Positions 62,242-64,000 of a stretch of DNA of 64,000 nt are shown one piece after another (the stretch's first letter is position 1; every line of letters begins with the position of its first letter). The position numbers were made by a program, and so were the translations under genes. The notes under the pieces are model-generated. The model was not told the origin of the DNA, searched no databases, and worked only from the letters and a program-made list of their open reading frames with translations. The stretch is taken from NCBI RefSeq assembly GCF_025989125.1, contig NZ_JAPDNR010000001.1, positions 2,462,301-2,526,300 on the forward strand, read 5' to 3'. This stretch comes from Chitinophaga nivalis. Lineage in GTDB: Bacteria > Bacteroidota > Bacteroidia > Chitinophagales > Chitinophagaceae.

Positions 62242-64000
62242 TTAGCCGCATACGTCATTGATAAAGACCCGATAAGGAAATGTCTGTACCGATTTTTCTG
62301 CCAGTTGCAGCAACAGGGTTGTTTTCATATACTGTATATCTGTTGCTGCATAATGGGCCGCCGGCTGTTGTAATGTAATGCGGATATCTATCGTACGGCT
62401 GTAACCTGCGTGTATACCGGGCTGTATGGTGATACCTTTTTCTACGGTGACGATTCGCATAATATCTCCAAAAATAACCCGGCATAAAGCTTTGATATCA
62501 GCTGTTGTAACAATCCGCTCACGGGATAATAAAGCTGCGCGGAAAACATTTATTTTCTCTTCGCCGGTCATCCTGTTTTTTCCTCCCTGTGTAGTAGTCA
62601 GTAATGTAATACTATGGGGGATAGTCAGGAGATGGCTGTATTCCTTTAGCTGGCTGCCCATCCGGATATGATTGGCGGCAGTTCCGTTGGTGGTGTAAAA
62701 CTCCAGGAACAGATAGCCTGCCTGATGGTTGGGTTGCAGCATCACATAAGGTATTTCCTCCCGGAGTATATCCGGTGGTACCTGGGTTTCCAGTGAGGTG
62801 AGCAGCTGATAGATTTCCTGCAACCTACTGGATACTACCTCATTTTTTACCGCTTCAAACAAGGCACTTTCATCACGTATTACTTCCAGGAGAGAAGCCA
62901 GCATCACTTTGGCTGTACGGGAATCGAAACGACCAACGCCGCCGTGCCGTACGATAAATGTGCCTGCTCTGGGGTTTCCGGATGTAGTAGCGGTATGCAG
63001 CTGGTAGTCTGTATGATTGGTATCGCGGATACTTTTGATGGCAAAGAAGCTATCCGGTGTTTGCAGGGGCAGTATGTTCAGGTAGGGTTGTAGTCGATGA
63101 GATTGTTCATTTCTTTTGATGTTGATCACCGGGAAACAGTTGATGCTGCAATACAGCGATTCCAGCTGATATACGGGGATTGCGGCCGGAAAGGCCACCC
63201 TGATCCATTGTATGTCGGCATCCAGCTGGCTGATATCGGTACCGAATAGTTTTTTTAAAACAGGTGGTGTGGTGATCGTGGCGGGTAAGGCGCCATCCAG
63301 GATCGTCAGGAAATGATGCCTAAAGCGTTGGCGTATGTGTTGTGTATAGCGTGTGTACGTATCCGTTATGATGTCTGATAATTCCCCGGTTTTGGTAACA
63401 GCAGGCGCGTATTCGGCAGTAACCGGCAGCTCCTGGTCGTCCAGAAAAAAACGGGTAAGCGGAAGGTGGTGGTAAAACAAGGTTTGTTGAGATACACTGC
63501 GCAGATCGAAGAAAAAAGACATACCTGCGAGCGATGAAAATGGCGTAGTTACCGACAGGCCGAGCCACAGGTCATTAGAGGGTATATCCGGGAGAGATGT
63601 TCCGGTGAGCAGGGGCGTTTTGTAGCAGTAGTCCCGGGTGGTGAATACCTGGTTGCCGATAACCAGGTATTGTATATGTGCAGGGAATAACCGTTGTGCA
63701 GTCAGCGGCGCAAAAAAGAGATCGGGTAGCTGCTCCGTTGCCGCCGGATAAACGAAAGGGTGATCCGCCGGAAGATCGGTAATGGTGGCTGCTGGCATAG
63801 CGTGTAGGATACCGGCAGCTGGTTCGCTGTTGATCACCGGAGCTGGCAGCAGGAGCTGTGCCAGTTGTTCCAGCAGGCGCCCCTGTGAGACCGTGGCCGC
63901 TTCGGTAATCTTTTCCAGTTCTGTAGCGCAGGCTTCCAGTAATAATTGTACTATCGGATCAAAGGAGGTGGCGATGGCCGTATCCGGATACCCCCACAGG
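62242..64000 (-). CDS. tssF: Type VI secretion baseplate subunit TssF, 5' end outside window
   Basis: At least 586 residues are visible and the frame is open to the window edge. The GTG near 63837 is internal, because the codons before it continue the family sequence (WGYPDTAIATSFDPIVQLLLE and ACATELEKITEAA, the typical TssF N-terminal region). Further landmarks are QLESLYCSINCFPVINIKRNEQSH, a baseplate-family stretch also with GGVGRFDSRTA and YFFLEF-like GYLFLEFYTTNG, and the C-terminal YRVFINDV. TssF joins TssE, TssG and TssK in the baseplate. It is transcribed toward tssC, so the rest of the secretion locus probably lies beyond base 64000. Confidence 0.82.
   Translation of the reverse strand, partial: LWGYPDTAIATSFDPIVQLLLEACATELEKITEAATVSQGRLLEQLAQLLLPAPVINSEPAAGILHAMPAATITDLPADHPFVYPAATEQLPDLFFAPLTAQRLFPAHIQYLVIGNQVFTTRDYCYKTPLLTGTSLPDIPSNDLWLGLSVTTPFSSLAGMSFFFDLRSVSQQTLFYHHLPLTRFFLDDQELPVTAEYAPAVTKTGELSDIITDTYTRYTQHIRQRFRHHFLTILDGALPATITTPPVLKKLFGTDISQLDADIQWIRVAFPAAIPVYQLESLYCSINCFPVINIKRNEQSHRLQPYLNILPLQTPDSFFAIKSIRDTNHTDYQLHTATTSGNPRAGTFIVRHGGVGRFDSRTAKVMLASLLEVIRDESALFEAVKNEVVSSRLQEIYQLLTSLETQVPPDILREEIPYVMLQPNHQAGYLFLEFYTTNGTAANHIRMGSQLKEYSHLLTIPHSITLLTTTQGGKNRMTGEEKINVFRAALLSRERIVTTADIKALCRVIFGDIMRIVTVEKGITIQPGIHAGYSRTIDIRITLQQPAAHYAATDIQYMKTTLLLQLAEKSVQTFPYRVFINDVCG

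Noticed and set aside
1..64000. tRNA or rRNA genes, CRISPR arrays, insertion sequences
   Set aside because: No cloverleaf-like sequence, regularly spaced repeats, transposase or integrase gene could be recognised by eye; a tRNA scan and repeat search would settle this.

Overview
The window reads as chromosome of a Bacteroidota species, most likely in the Chitinophagaceae (Chitinophaga-like). Three lines of evidence support this. There are three complete SusC/SusD outer-membrane pairs within 21 kb. FecR-type regulators and an STN-carrying SusC are present. Many genes carry a recurrent TAnnTTTG element shortly before the start codon, which is the known Bacteroidetes -7 promoter motif. The genus is inferred from protein style and gene content, not from a marker comparison. 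Coding density is high. I see no tRNA, rRNA, CRISPR array or insertion sequence.

Layout. 1-5.6 kb: the 3' end of a zinc metalloprotease gene, then a SusC/SusD pair. 5.6-12.6 kb: a FecR anti-sigma factor without an adjacent sigma gene, an STN-type SusC, a SusD and a secreted thioredoxin-fold protein. 12.6-15.5 kb: a radical SAM protein, an exported TIM-barrel sugar isomerase-like lipoprotein and a FecR-like lipoprotein. 15.7-21.3 kb: proline dehydrogenase converging on a third SusC/SusD pair. 21.7-46.5 kb: mostly housekeeping genes. These are thyA-folA, dnaG, a thiolase, pdhB, cysM, a serine acetyltransferase gene, a GrpB-family gene, a sigma-54 activator without a DNA-binding domain, lepB, cdd, argS, dnaK, malQ and a dipeptide epimerase gene, with an OmpA-family protein, a small beta-barrel and a GNAT enzyme among them.

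46.5-56.1 kb is the most unusual region. It is a minus-strand run of seven genes that starts at a promoter-like site near 56.1 kb. In transcription order they encode a gingipain/caspase-like (C25-type) peptidase, an 89-residue beta-rich protein, a helical 213-residue protein, a MoxR-type AAA+ ATPase, a 243-residue accessory protein, a vWA-plus-propeller protein and a TPR-like-plus-propeller protein. The last four genes overlap by 4 or 8 bp at each junction, so they are probably translationally coupled. The set matches the MoxR-vWA-beta-propeller (bpX) ternary systems known from comparative genomics, whose function is unproven and which have been proposed to act in biological conflict. Here a predicted peptidase sits at the head of the operon as a candidate effector.

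56.2-64 kb: a DUF6807 (PmoA-like) secreted protein gene, then part of a Bacteroidetes-type (T6SSiii) type VI secretion locus. It holds tssH/clpV, tssB and tssC on the plus strand and the 3' part of tssF on the minus strand, running off the window. The ternary system and the secretion locus are neighbours, separated by one gene. Whether they cooperate is an open question raised in the findings.
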